Shown here one piece after another: positions 9,041-16,029 of a DNA stretch of 26,129 bases. Below the pieces are notes generated by a model. It made no database searches. It saw only the letters and a list, made by a program, of their open reading frames with translations, and had not been told where the DNA came from. The position numbers and the translations under genes were made by a program. The stretch's first letter is position 1. Each line of letters opens with the position of its first letter. This DNA comes from JAIBJN01 sp035461525. Its GTDB lineage: Bacteria > Actinomycetota > Thermoleophilia > Gaiellales > Gaiellaceae. The DNA lies in contig DATHVD010000010.1 of the NCBI GenBank assembly GCA_035461525.1, forward strand, positions 1-26,129. Direction: 5' to 3'.

Positions 9041-9693
9041 GCGACGCGGGCCGCGAGCGCCTCCAGCTCGGCGACGGTCTCGTCGACGCCTCTCACCTCG
9101 CCCCAGCCGACTCGCACCATCTCGAGCGCCGGCTCGTGCAGGTGGGGGAGCGTCGTCCCCGTGCACTCCTCGACGACGATCGGCTTGAAGTCGCGGAAGG
9201 TCGCGTCCTTGGAGCTCGCCGCGACGCACTGGTTCGTGAGCACCCCTCCGACGAGGAGCACCTCGGTGTCGAGCGCGCGCAGGACGACCTCGAGGTTCGT
9301 GTTGTAGAACGCGCTGAGGCGGTTCTTCTCCACGAACCAGTCGTCCTCGCCCACGGGCAGCTCGTCGATCACCTGGTAGCCCCACGTGCCCAGCCGGAGA
9401 CCGCCGTCCCGCAGGAAGGGGCGTAGCTGGAAGAAGGTGCCGGCGTCGCGCTCGTCGCGGCACCCGTGGCGCGTCCAGACGAGAGGGACGTTCGCGAGCC
9501 GGGCCGCCTCGATCAGCCGGCGCGTCGGCGGGATCGACCGGCGCATGTGCGAGATGTCGACGCCGCTCTGCGCGTACCAGCCCTCGGCGTGGAGGAAGTC
9601 GTTCTGGAAGTCGATCAGGAGGAGGGTCGTCCGGCCCGGGACGATGTCCCAGCGGACCGGGGCGTAGGGATCCGTCGTCTGGCTGGTCGGCAT
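9037..9693 (-). CDS. Isochorismatase-superfamily cysteine amidohydrolase (RutB/carbamoyl-amidase-like)
   Basis: 218 residues with the family's Asp-Lys-Cys triad: D28 in LLLIDFQNDF, K123 in FVEKNRLSAFYNT, and C156 in GVLTNQCVAAS. The 'WGYQVIDEL' segment before the Lys and the 'EKNRLSAF' motif resemble ureidoacrylate (RutB)- and biuret-type amidohydrolases, which hydrolyse carbamoyl or amide bonds. It is the promoter-proximal gene of the operon and overlaps the LLM gene by ATGA. The ATG was chosen because upstream sequence is the intergenic operator region; a longer frame exists but would run through the divergent tetR gene. No Shine-Dalgarno sequence precedes the ATG, so the mRNA is probably leaderless or nearly so. 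It is distinct from the second superfamily member at 12899, so the two probably act on different carbamoyl substrates. Confidence 0.9.
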   Translation of the reverse strand: MPTSQTTDPYAPVRWDIVPGRTTLLLIDFQNDFLHAEGWYAQSGVDISHMRRSIPPTRRLIEAARLANVPLVWTRHGCRDERDAGTFFQLRPFLRDGGLRLGTWGYQVIDELPVGEDDWFVEKNRLSAFYNTNLEVVLRALDTEVLLVGGVLTNQCVAASSKDATFRDFKPIVVEECTGTTLPHLHEPALEMVRVGWGEVRGVDETVAELEALAARVA

Positions 9694-9702
9694 CGTGTGG
9701 CT

Positions 9703-9720
9703 AACTAGCGTTCGTTCGTC
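9703..9720. promoter_or_regulatory. TetR operator O1 between the hydrolase operon and tetR
   Basis: Imperfect palindrome AACTAGCG-TT-CGTTCGTC in the 51-bp gap between two divergent start codons. With the two preceding bases it matches 18 of 20 positions of a second copy upstream of the carbamoylsarcosine amidase. Its position overlaps the likely -10 region for the leftward operon, which suits a repressor site. That the neighbouring TetR binds here is inference. Confidence 0.75.
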
Positions 9721-9744
9721 TACCCTACCCGATGGTCGCACTCC

Positions 9745-10356
9745 ATGTCGACCTCGACCGAGCTCACCCCGACGGGCGCATCCACCGAGGAGAGGATCCT
9801 CGGCGCTGCGACCGTGCTCTTCTCCGAGAAGGGGTACCACGCGACGACCATGCGCGAGGTCGCTGCCGCGGTCGGGATCAAGGCCGGCAGCCTCTACAAC
9901 CACTATGCGAGCAAGGAGGACCTCCTCTTCCGCATCGCCCGCGGCGTCATGGAGGAGCTGCTCGAGGGCGGACGGGATGCACTCGCCGTCTCCCCGCAGT
10001 CACGCGACCAGCTCGCCGAGCTCGTTCGCAGGCACGTCCTCTACCACGCCGAGCACCGCTTCCGGGCCAAGATCGCGGACGACCAGCTGAACGCGCTCAC
10101 CGCCGCTCGTCGGGCGACGGTCATCGGCGTCCGCGACGCGTACGAGCGGCTCTGGCGCGACGTCATCGAGGCCGGGCGGACGGAGCACGGCTGGGTCGTC
10201 CCCGACGTCCCCGTCGTCACCTTCGCGGTCACGACGATGTGCACCGCGGTCGACGTGTGGTACCGCGAGGAGGGAAGGCTCACGCCGGCCGAGATCGCCG
10301 ACATCTACGTCGAGCTCGTGCTCGGCGCGCTCGAGCGGAACGGCGCCGTCAGCTGA
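9745..10356 (+). CDS. TetR/AcrR-family transcriptional regulator
   Basis: 203 residues. The N-terminal helix-turn-helix covers about 13-60 (TEERILGAATVLFSEKGYH, REVAAAVGIKAGSLYNHYASKEDLL), typical of TetR repressors that leave DNA when a small ligand binds the C-terminal domain. It is divergent from the hydrolase operon across a 51-bp gap that holds operator O1, so it is the obvious candidate to control that operon, itself, and the 10.3-13.6 kb genes with a matching operator. No Shine-Dalgarno sequence stands before the ATG; a TACCCT at 9721 may be the -10 box of a short-leader promoter. Its 3' end overlaps the end of the convergent dehydrogenase gene by 8 bp. The inducer is unknown; a pathway intermediate is likely. 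Confidence 0.93.
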   Translation: MSTSTELTPTGASTEERILGAATVLFSEKGYHATTMREVAAAVGIKAGSLYNHYASKEDLLFRIARGVMEELLEGGRDALAVSPQSRDQLAELVRRHVLYHAEHRFRAKIADDQLNALTAARRATVIGVRDAYERLWRDVIEAGRTEHGWVVPDVPVVTFAVTTMCTAVDVWYREEGRLTPAEIADIYVELVLGALERNGAVS

Positions 10357-12805
10357 GCAGGCGCTCGTTGTCGGGGTCGTAGAGGGGCTCCGCGGAGACG
10401 ACGGCCGGGCGGCGATCGCCGAGGATCTCGACCGTCAGCTCGGCGCCCGGCGCTGCGACGTCGACCGGCAGGTACGCGAGCGCGATCCCCGACCCGACGG
10501 TGTGACCGAAGCCTCCCGAGGTGACGTAGCCGACGATCCGCTCGCCGGCGCGGACCGGCTCCAGGGCGTACGGGTCGGCGCCGTCCACGTCCACGGCGAG
10601 GCAGGCGAGCGTCCGCTCCAGCCCCGCCTCGCGCTGGCGGAGGAGCGCGTCGCGCCCGACGAACGGCCCCTTGTCGAGCCTGACGAAGCGCTCCATCCCG
10701 GCCTCGAGCGGCGTCCAGTCCTGGGACATGTCGGAGCCCCAGAGACGGTACGCCTTCTCGAGGCGGAGCGACTCGAGCGCGCGGTACCCGAAGTCGACGA
10801 GCCCGAGCGGCTCGCCCGCCTCGCGCACGTGCTCGTAGAGGGCCCGCTGGCACTCGAGGGGGTGGTGGAGCTCGTAGCCGAGCTCGCCCACGTAGGAGAC
10901 GCGGAGCGCGAGCACCGGTCCGACGGAGAGCTCGAGCTCGCGGCAGCGGAAGAACGGGAAGGCCTCGCGGGAGACGTCCTCGCGCGCGAGCGCCCGGAGG
11001 AGGTCGCGAGAGCGCGGCCCGGCGAGCGTGAGGACCCCGTAGCGGGGGGTGACGTTCTCGAGCCGCACGGCGTCGCCGTCCGGCAGGTGGCGCGCGAGCC
11101 AAGCGAAGTCGTGCGTCTCCGTCGCGGCCGCCGAGACGACGTAGAAGCGGTCGTCGGCGAGCCGGCTCACCGTCACGTCGCACTCGGTGCCGCCCAGCGG
11201 CGTGCACATCTGCGTGAGGACGATCCGCCCGGTCTCCGCCGGGAGGGCGTTCGCGCAGAGCCGGTCGAGGACGGCCTCGGCGCCGGGGCCCGAGACCTCG
11301 AACTTCGCGAAGCTCGTCTGGTCGAGGACGCCGACGGCCGAGCGCACGGCACGGCACTCCTCGCCGACGGCGTCGTGCCAGTTGCCGCGCCGGAAGGAGT
11401 AGCGATCCCGTGCCTCGAGGCCGTCGCGGGCGAACCAGAGCGGCCGTTCCCAGCCGGAGCGGACCCCGAACACGCCTCCGGCCGCGCGGAGGACGTCGTA
11501 GAGCGGATCGGTCTTCGCGGGCCGGCCCGCGGTCAGCTCCTCCTCGGGATAGTGGATCGCGTACTCGCGCTCGTAGACCTCGCGCGCCCGGTCGGCCACG
11601 TACCGGGTCGGGCGGGCGTACTCCCCGAAGCGGCGAACGTCCAGCTCCCACATGTTGTCGCTCGGCTGGCCGTCCACGATCCACTCGGCGGCATACCGGC
11701 CGGCGCCGCCCCCGTACACGATCCCGAAGATGCTGAAGCCTGCGAGCACGTGAAAGCCCGGGAGCCCCGGGACGGGCCCCATCAGGCAACGGCCGTCCGG
11801 CGTGTAGCCGTCCGGGCCGTTGACGACGGTCTTGATCCCGGCCTCGGCGAAGGCCGGGATGCGCTCGCCGGCGGCGGCCAGCACGCTCTCGATCCGGTCG
11901 AGGTCGGCCGGGAGCAGCCGACCGTGGAAGCCCTCGGGAACGCCGTCGAGCGCCCACGGCCTCGGGTCCGGCTCGAACGGCCCGACGAGCAGGCCGTCGC
12001 CCTCCTGGCGGACGTAGAACGAGGCATCGGCGTCCCGCAGGACGGGCAGCTCGCGCTCGAGCGCCTCGACCTCCGGGAGCGGCTCCGTGACGACGTAGTG
12101 GTGCTGGAGCGGGACGATCGGGAGCTCGGCGCCGGCCATGCGGCCGACCCCGCGGGCCCACTGGCCGGCCGCGACGACGACGATGTCGCCCCGGAGGGAG
12201 CCGCTCGGCGTCTGCAGCACCCACGTCCCCCGGTCGCGCTCGACCGCGGTCACGGGCGTGCTCCGATGGACGCGCGCGCCGCGGGAGAGCGCTCCCGAGG
12301 CGAGGGCGTGCGTGACGCTGGTCGGGTCGACGTGGCCGTCCGTCGGCAGGTACGCGGCGCCGACGATCCCCGCCGTGTCGACGAGCGGGAAGAGCTCGCG
12401 GACGCGCTCGGGGTCGACGATCTCAACGGGCACGCCGGCCAGCTCCGCGATGCCCCGTCGGTGAAGGAACTCGTCCATCCGGTCGCGCGTGGCGGCAAGC
12501 CGGACGCTCCCGCACTCGTGGAGGTCGACGCGCTGCCCCGTCTCGTCCTCGAGCGAGCGGTAGAGGTCGATGCTCGAGCGGAGGAGCTTCATGAGGTTGA
12601 GGCTCGGAACGAACTGGGTGCAGAGCCCGGCGGCGTGCCACGTCGAGCCGCTCGTGAGCTGGTCGGCCTCGAGCAGGGCGACGTCCGTCCAGCCGAGGCG
12701 CGTGAGGTGGTAGGCGAGGCTGCAGCCCGCGACGCCGCCGCCGACGATGACGACCTTCGCATCGGCGAGACCGGCGTTCTCGGTGTGGTGCTCGACCTCG
12801 GACAC
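10349..12805 (-). CDS. Sarcosine/dimethylglycine dehydrogenase-like FAD protein with GcvT domain
   Basis: An 818-residue two-part flavoenzyme. The N-terminal FAD-dependent oxidoreductase has the dinucleotide-binding motif VVIVGGGVAGCSLAYHL (18-34) and 'SGSTWHAAGL', in which His57 matches the covalent FAD-attachment His of dimethylglycine/sarcosine dehydrogenases. The C-terminal half (about 430-818) is a folate-binding aminomethyltransferase (GcvT) domain with 'FAKFEVSGPGAEAVLDRL', 'GELGYELHHP' and 'DFGYRALESLRLEKAYR'. Such enzymes oxidatively demethylate N-methylglycines and pass the C1 unit to tetrahydrofolate. The start is GTG with no clear Shine-Dalgarno, about 20 bp from operator O2, and divergent from the carbamoylsarcosine amidase, whose product is sarcosine. 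The context therefore favours sarcosine as substrate (inference); dimethylglycine remains possible. Confidence 0.92.
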   Translation of the reverse strand: MSEVEHHTENAGLADAKVVIVGGGVAGCSLAYHLTRLGWTDVALLEADQLTSGSTWHAAGLCTQFVPSLNLMKLLRSSIDLYRSLEDETGQRVDLHECGSVRLAATRDRMDEFLHRRGIAELAGVPVEIVDPERVRELFPLVDTAGIVGAAYLPTDGHVDPTSVTHALASGALSRGARVHRSTPVTAVERDRGTWVLQTPSGSLRGDIVVVAAGQWARGVGRMAGAELPIVPLQHHYVVTEPLPEVEALERELPVLRDADASFYVRQEGDGLLVGPFEPDPRPWALDGVPEGFHGRLLPADLDRIESVLAAAGERIPAFAEAGIKTVVNGPDGYTPDGRCLMGPVPGLPGFHVLAGFSIFGIVYGGGAGRYAAEWIVDGQPSDNMWELDVRRFGEYARPTRYVADRAREVYEREYAIHYPEEELTAGRPAKTDPLYDVLRAAGGVFGVRSGWERPLWFARDGLEARDRYSFRRGNWHDAVGEECRAVRSAVGVLDQTSFAKFEVSGPGAEAVLDRLCANALPAETGRIVLTQMCTPLGGTECDVTVSRLADDRFYVVSAAATETHDFAWLARHLPDGDAVRLENVTPRYGVLTLAGPRSRDLLRALAREDVSREAFPFFRCRELELSVGPVLALRVSYVGELGYELHHPLECQRALYEHVREAGEPLGLVDFGYRALESLRLEKAYRLWGSDMSQDWTPLEAGMERFVRLDKGPFVGRDALLRQREAGLERTLACLAVDVDGADPYALEPVRAGERIVGYVTSGGFGHTVGSGIALAYLPVDVAAPGAELTVEILGDRRPAVVSAEPLYDPDNERLLS

Positions 12806-12824
12806 CGGCCGCGATACGCTACCT

Positions 12825-12842
12825 AACTAACGCTCGTTCGTC
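12825..12842. promoter_or_regulatory. TetR operator O2 between the dehydrogenase and carbamoylsarcosine amidase genes
   Basis: Imperfect palindrome AACTAACG-CT-CGTTCGTC, the same orientation and sequence as O1 with only two changes over 20 bp. It lies in the 93-bp gap between divergent starts, so one site could control both genes. It is the main evidence that the two divergent gene pairs form one regulon. Confidence 0.75.
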
Positions 12843-12849
12843 AACGACG

Positions 12850-12863
12850 CGGTATCGATACCG
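12850..12863. repeat. Perfect 14-bp palindrome in the divergent promoter region
   Basis: CGGTATCGATACCG is perfectly self-complementary, 7 bp beyond operator O2 and 35 bp before the amidase ATG. It is unrelated in sequence to the TetR operator. It could be a second regulator's site; the TATCGA inside it might also serve as a weak -10 box. Confidence 0.45.
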
Positions 12864-12898
12864 GATGCGAACGATGGGATGCGAGGAAGGAGACGCGA

Positions 12899-13573
12899 AT
12901 GAGCAACGAGATCACCGAGGCGCTGGAGCGCATCTTCTCGGCCGACTCGTCCATCTACCAGCAGCGCGGGTTCCAGCGCCGGGTCGGCTTCGGGCAGCGG
13001 CCGGCGCTCGTCAACATCGACCTCGCCAACGCGTGGACGAGGCCCGGGAATCCGTTCAGCTGCGACGGGATGGACAGGATCATCCCCGGGGTGCAGCGCC
13101 TGCTCGCCGCCGTGCGGGCCAAGGGCCTGCCGGTCGTCTACACGACGACCGCCTACGAGGTGACCGAGGGGCCGAACAGCGACATGGGCATCTGGAACCG
13201 GAAGATCCCGCTCGAGGCCCTCAAGGTCGGGACCGAGGACGTCGCGATCGACGAGCGGATCGCGCCGCTCGACGGGGAGCACGTGATCGTGAAGAAGCGC
13301 GCGAGCGCATTCCACGGCACGTACCTGTCCAGCTTCCTGAACGCCCACGGCGTGGACACGGTCATCCTCACCGGCGTGACAATGGCGGGCTGCGTCCGCC
13401 ACAGCGCCGAGGACGCGATCGCCGAGGGCTACCGGCCGATCGTCGTGCGCGAGTGCGTGGGCGACCGCGTGCCCGGCGTGGTCGAGTGGAACCTCTTCGA
13501 CATCGACGCGAAGTTCGGCGACGTCGAGCCCCTCGAGCGCGTGCTCGAGTACCTCGAAGGCGCCGAAGCCTAA
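12899..13573 (+). CDS. N-carbamoylsarcosine amidase
   Basis: 224 residues. It hydrolyses N-carbamoylsarcosine to sarcosine, CO2 and NH3, the step after N-methylhydantoin opening in creatinine breakdown. The protein follows, almost throughout, what I recall of the crystallised Arthrobacter enzyme: 'SIYQQRGFQRRVGFG', 'NIDLANAWTRPGNPFSC', 'DERIAPLDGEHVI', 'KKRASAFHGT', 'GVTMAGCVRHSAEDAIAEG', 'GDRVPGVVEWNLFDIDAKFG'. The triad is D41, K132 and C165. A strong AGGAAGGAG stands 6 nt before the ATG and decides the start. Operator O2 is upstream. The stop codon overlaps the stop of the convergent DadA-like gene by 4 bp. The resemblance is well beyond generic isochorismatase similarity, so the function is assigned with good confidence, though from memory and without alignment. 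Confidence 0.9.
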   Translation: MSNEITEALERIFSADSSIYQQRGFQRRVGFGQRPALVNIDLANAWTRPGNPFSCDGMDRIIPGVQRLLAAVRAKGLPVVYTTTAYEVTEGPNSDMGIWNRKIPLEALKVGTEDVAIDERIAPLDGEHVIVKKRASAFHGTYLSSFLNAHGVDTVILTGVTMAGCVRHSAEDAIAEGYRPIVVRECVGDRVPGVVEWNLFDIDAKFGDVEPLERVLEYLEGAEA

Positions 13574-14841
13574 CGGCGTGCCCGGGCCCTCGCGGGGAGG
13601 AGCGGGCGGAAGCGGTCCGGGCGGAGCGGCGCGACGTCGTGGCTCGGCTCATCGCCGGCGAGGAGCTCGGCGACGAGCCTCCCGGTCACCGGCGCCAGCG
13701 TCAGGCCCATCATCGCGTGGCCCGTGGCGACGACGACCTGGTCGGTTGCCGGGGCGGGGCCGACCAGGGGGAGGCCGTCCGGGGTGCAGGGCCGCAGGCC
13801 GCGCCAGATCGACCGTGTGCGCCGTCCGGCGAGGGCGGGGAGGACGCGGCGGCCGCTCGCCAGCACGGCGTCGACGCGACGCCGGTCGACCGCGAGATCG
13901 GTGCCCGAGAGCTCGAGCGTCCCCGCCAGGCGGACGCGACCCGGGAGGGGCGTCGCGATCACGCGCGCCTCCTGGAGGAAGACGGGCAGGTGCGGGTCGG
14001 AGCGTCCCGGCTCGAGCTCGACGTGGTAGCCCTTGCCGCCCTCGACCGGGAGGAACAGCCCGAGGGAGCGGGCGATCCGCGGCGTCCAGGCCCCGGCCGC
14101 GAGGACGACGGCGTCCGCGGGCACGTCGCCGGCGGTCGTCTCGACGACGGGAGTGCCGCCCGCGTCGAGCCGCAGGCCGATCGCCTCCGTGCGCGTGCGG
14201 AGCTCGGCCCCGGCCTCGACTGCGGCCGCACCGACCGCCTGGACGAAGCGGAGCGGCTCGCAGTGCGCCTCGTCCGCATAGTGGACGGCGCCGGCGACGG
14301 CTCCGCCGAGCGCGGGCTCGAGCTCCCGGGCCTCGGCTGCGTCGAGCGTCTCGGGCCGGAGGCCCGCCGCGGCGTTCGCCGCCGCCTCCTCCTGCCCCGC
14401 CGTCAGGCCCGCCTCGGTCTCGTAGACGTTGAGGACGCCGCGGCGCTCGAAGCCGGTGTCGAGCCCCTCGTCCGCCAGCGCGGCGTGGAGCTCGAGGCTG
14501 GCGGAGCTGAGCGCCCGGATCGTCCGCGTACCGGCGGCGGCGCGGCGCGGTGTGCTGGCGGCAGCGAAGCGCGCCAGCCACGGCACGATCGCGGGGCGCG
14601 GCCGCAGGGCGAGCGGGCTGGCGGGCTCGAGGAGCCAGCGGATCCCCTGCCGGAGCGCCGCGGGGTTGGCGAGCGGGGTGGCGTGGCTCGGGCAGAGGAC
14701 GCCGGCGTTGCCCGCCGAGCAGCCCCAGCCGAGCTCGGCCTCGCGCTCGAGCACGATGGGACGGCCTCCCCGGCGTGCGACCTCCAGCGCCACACAGGCC
14801 CCGATCGCCCCTCCGCCGACGACGACGACGCGCTGCTCCAT
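13570..14841 (-). CDS. DadA/glycine-oxidase-like FAD-dependent amino acid dehydrogenase
   Basis: A 423-residue single-domain flavoprotein of the DAO family. FAD binding is shown by 'QRVVVVGGGAIGACVALEVARRGG' near the N-terminus, and 'GWGCSAGNAGVLCPSHATPL' is typical of D-amino acid dehydrogenase (DadA) relatives. The C-terminus has 'IWRGLRPCTPDGLPLVGP' and 'VVATGHAMMGLTLAPVTGRLVAEL', the flavin-contacting end of the fold. Likely substrates are D-amino acids, glycine or N-methyl amino acids. Next to a sarcosine/glycine pathway, glycine or sarcosine oxidation is an attractive guess, not shown. An alternative start 12 nt upstream adds four residues; I prefer the ATG directly before the Rossmann strand. 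It follows mreB on the same strand behind a terminator-like hairpin, so it may have its own promoter. The convergent overlap with the amidase is 4 bp. Confidence 0.88.
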   Translation of the reverse strand: MEQRVVVVGGGAIGACVALEVARRGGRPIVLEREAELGWGCSAGNAGVLCPSHATPLANPAALRQGIRWLLEPASPLALRPRPAIVPWLARFAAASTPRRAAAGTRTIRALSSASLELHAALADEGLDTGFERRGVLNVYETEAGLTAGQEEAAANAAAGLRPETLDAAEARELEPALGGAVAGAVHYADEAHCEPLRFVQAVGAAAVEAGAELRTRTEAIGLRLDAGGTPVVETTAGDVPADAVVLAAGAWTPRIARSLGLFLPVEGGKGYHVELEPGRSDPHLPVFLQEARVIATPLPGRVRLAGTLELSGTDLAVDRRRVDAVLASGRRVLPALAGRRTRSIWRGLRPCTPDGLPLVGPAPATDQVVVATGHAMMGLTLAPVTGRLVAELLAGDEPSHDVAPLRPDRFRPLLPARARARR

Positions 14842-14854
14842 CCCGGTGAGCATA

Positions 14855-14877
14855 GGCGGCCGGCCTCGCCGGCCGCC
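14855..14877 (-). terminator. Hairpin after mreB
   Basis: GGCGGCCGGC-GAG-GCCGGCCGCC is a perfect 10-bp stem with a 3-nt loop starting 9 nt after the mreB stop codon. It has no T-run, as is common in high-GC actinobacteria. It ends 2 bp from the upstream alternative start of the DadA-like gene, so it could also limit that gene's translation. Confidence 0.55.
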
Positions 14878-14885
14878 CGGAGCCG

Positions 14886-15920
14886 TCACGTCCTGCGGGC
14901 GGCCCGGGCCATCGCCTCGAACTCCTCGAGGCTCCGCCCTGCGCCGCGGGCGACGCAGAGGAGCGGCGACTCGACGCGGTGCACGGCGACCCCGGTCTCG
15001 CGGCGCAAGCGCTCGTCGATCTCCCGCAGCAAGGCTCCCCCGCCCGCGAGAACCATGCCTCGCTCGACGACGTCGGCGGCGAGCTGCGGCGGCGTTCGCT
15101 CGAGCGTCTCCTTGACGGAGTCCACGATGCGGAGGACGGGGCCTTCGAGCGCCTGCTGCACCTCGTCGGAGTCGAGCACGCGGCGTTGGAGGAGCCCCGT
15201 GACCTGGTCACGGCCGGCGACCTCGGCCTCGTGCGCGCCGGTGCCGGGATCGGCGGCGCCGATCTCGACCTTCACCGCCTCGGCCCGCTCCTGCCCGATC
15301 AGCAGGCCGTGCTGCTTGCGCGCGTGGTCGACGATGGCGTCGTCCATCTCGTAGCCGCCCACGCGGATCGAGTTCCACACGACCATGCCTCCGAGGGCGA
15401 TCACGGCGACCTCGGTCGTCCCGCCGCCGATGTCGACGACCATGCTCGCCGCCGCCTCCGCGACCGGGAGGTCGGCGCCGATCGCGGCCGCCATGGGCTC
15501 CTCGATCAGGCAGACCTCGCGCGCGCCCGCGACGAGCGTCGCCTCCTCCACCGCCCTCCGCTCGACGTCCGTGATGCCGCTCGGCACGCAGAGGACGACG
15601 CGGGGATGAGCGAAGCGGCTCCCGATCGTCCTCCGGATGAAGTGCCGGAGCATCTGCTCGGTCACCTCGAAGTCCGCGATGACCCCGTGCCGGAGCGGGC
15701 GCACCGCGCGGATCGTGGCCGGCGTGCGCCCGATCATCCGTCGCGCCTCCTTCCCGACCGCGAGCACCTCGTTGGACGTCTCGTCCACCGCGACGACGGA
15801 CGGCTCGAAGAGGGCGATCCCGTGACCTCGGACGAAGACGACCGTGTTCGCGGTGCCGAGGTCGACGGCGATGTCGTCGCCGCGGCGGTGGGGGAGGTGT
15901 TGCAGGAGCCGCGAGCGCAC
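14886..15920 (-). CDS. mreB: Rod-shape determining protein MreB (actin-like)
   Basis: A 344-residue bacterial actin that assembles under the membrane and positions wall synthesis. ATP-site motifs are phosphate-1 DLGTANT (20-26), 'CVPSGITDVERRAVEEAT', the connect segment 'IEEPMAAAIGA', phosphate-2 VVDIGGGTTEVAVI, and the adenosine loop GMVLAGGGALL. The length and the motif spacing match MreB rather than a Hsp70. The GTG was chosen because it gives the usual short N-terminus (MRSRLLQHLPHRRGDDIAVDLG); the frame is open further upstream but that stretch is low-complexity and lacks family features. No mreC, mreD, pbp2 or rodA is adjacent, which suggests a second, stand-alone paralog (Mbl-like). 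It follows the sigma-like repeat protein by about 110 bp on the same strand. Confidence 0.93.
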   Translation of the reverse strand: MRSRLLQHLPHRRGDDIAVDLGTANTVVFVRGHGIALFEPSVVAVDETSNEVLAVGKEARRMIGRTPATIRAVRPLRHGVIADFEVTEQMLRHFIRRTIGSRFAHPRVVLCVPSGITDVERRAVEEATLVAGAREVCLIEEPMAAAIGADLPVAEAAASMVVDIGGGTTEVAVIALGGMVVWNSIRVGGYEMDDAIVDHARKQHGLLIGQERAEAVKVEIGAADPGTGAHEAEVAGRDQVTGLLQRRVLDSDEVQQALEGPVLRIVDSVKETLERTPPQLAADVVERGMVLAGGGALLREIDERLRRETGVAVHRVESPLLCVARGAGRSLEEFEAMARAARRT

Positions 15921-16029
15921 TGATCGAAGCAGGGCCTTCGCAACCCGGGAGCCGAAGGGCCTGGTCGTGACTGCCGCCGGACGCTTCCTGGGCGCCGGAC
16001 GGATCGAGTTCGAGGGTAGCGGCCCGGCC

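Noticed and set aside
10502..12826. 774-codon plus-strand open frame
   Set aside because: Antisense shadow of the dehydrogenase gene, which has intact FAD and GcvT motifs.
13649..15211. 520-codon minus-strand frame across the DadA-like gene and mreB
   Set aside because: Out of frame with both real genes; Arg-rich with no family features.
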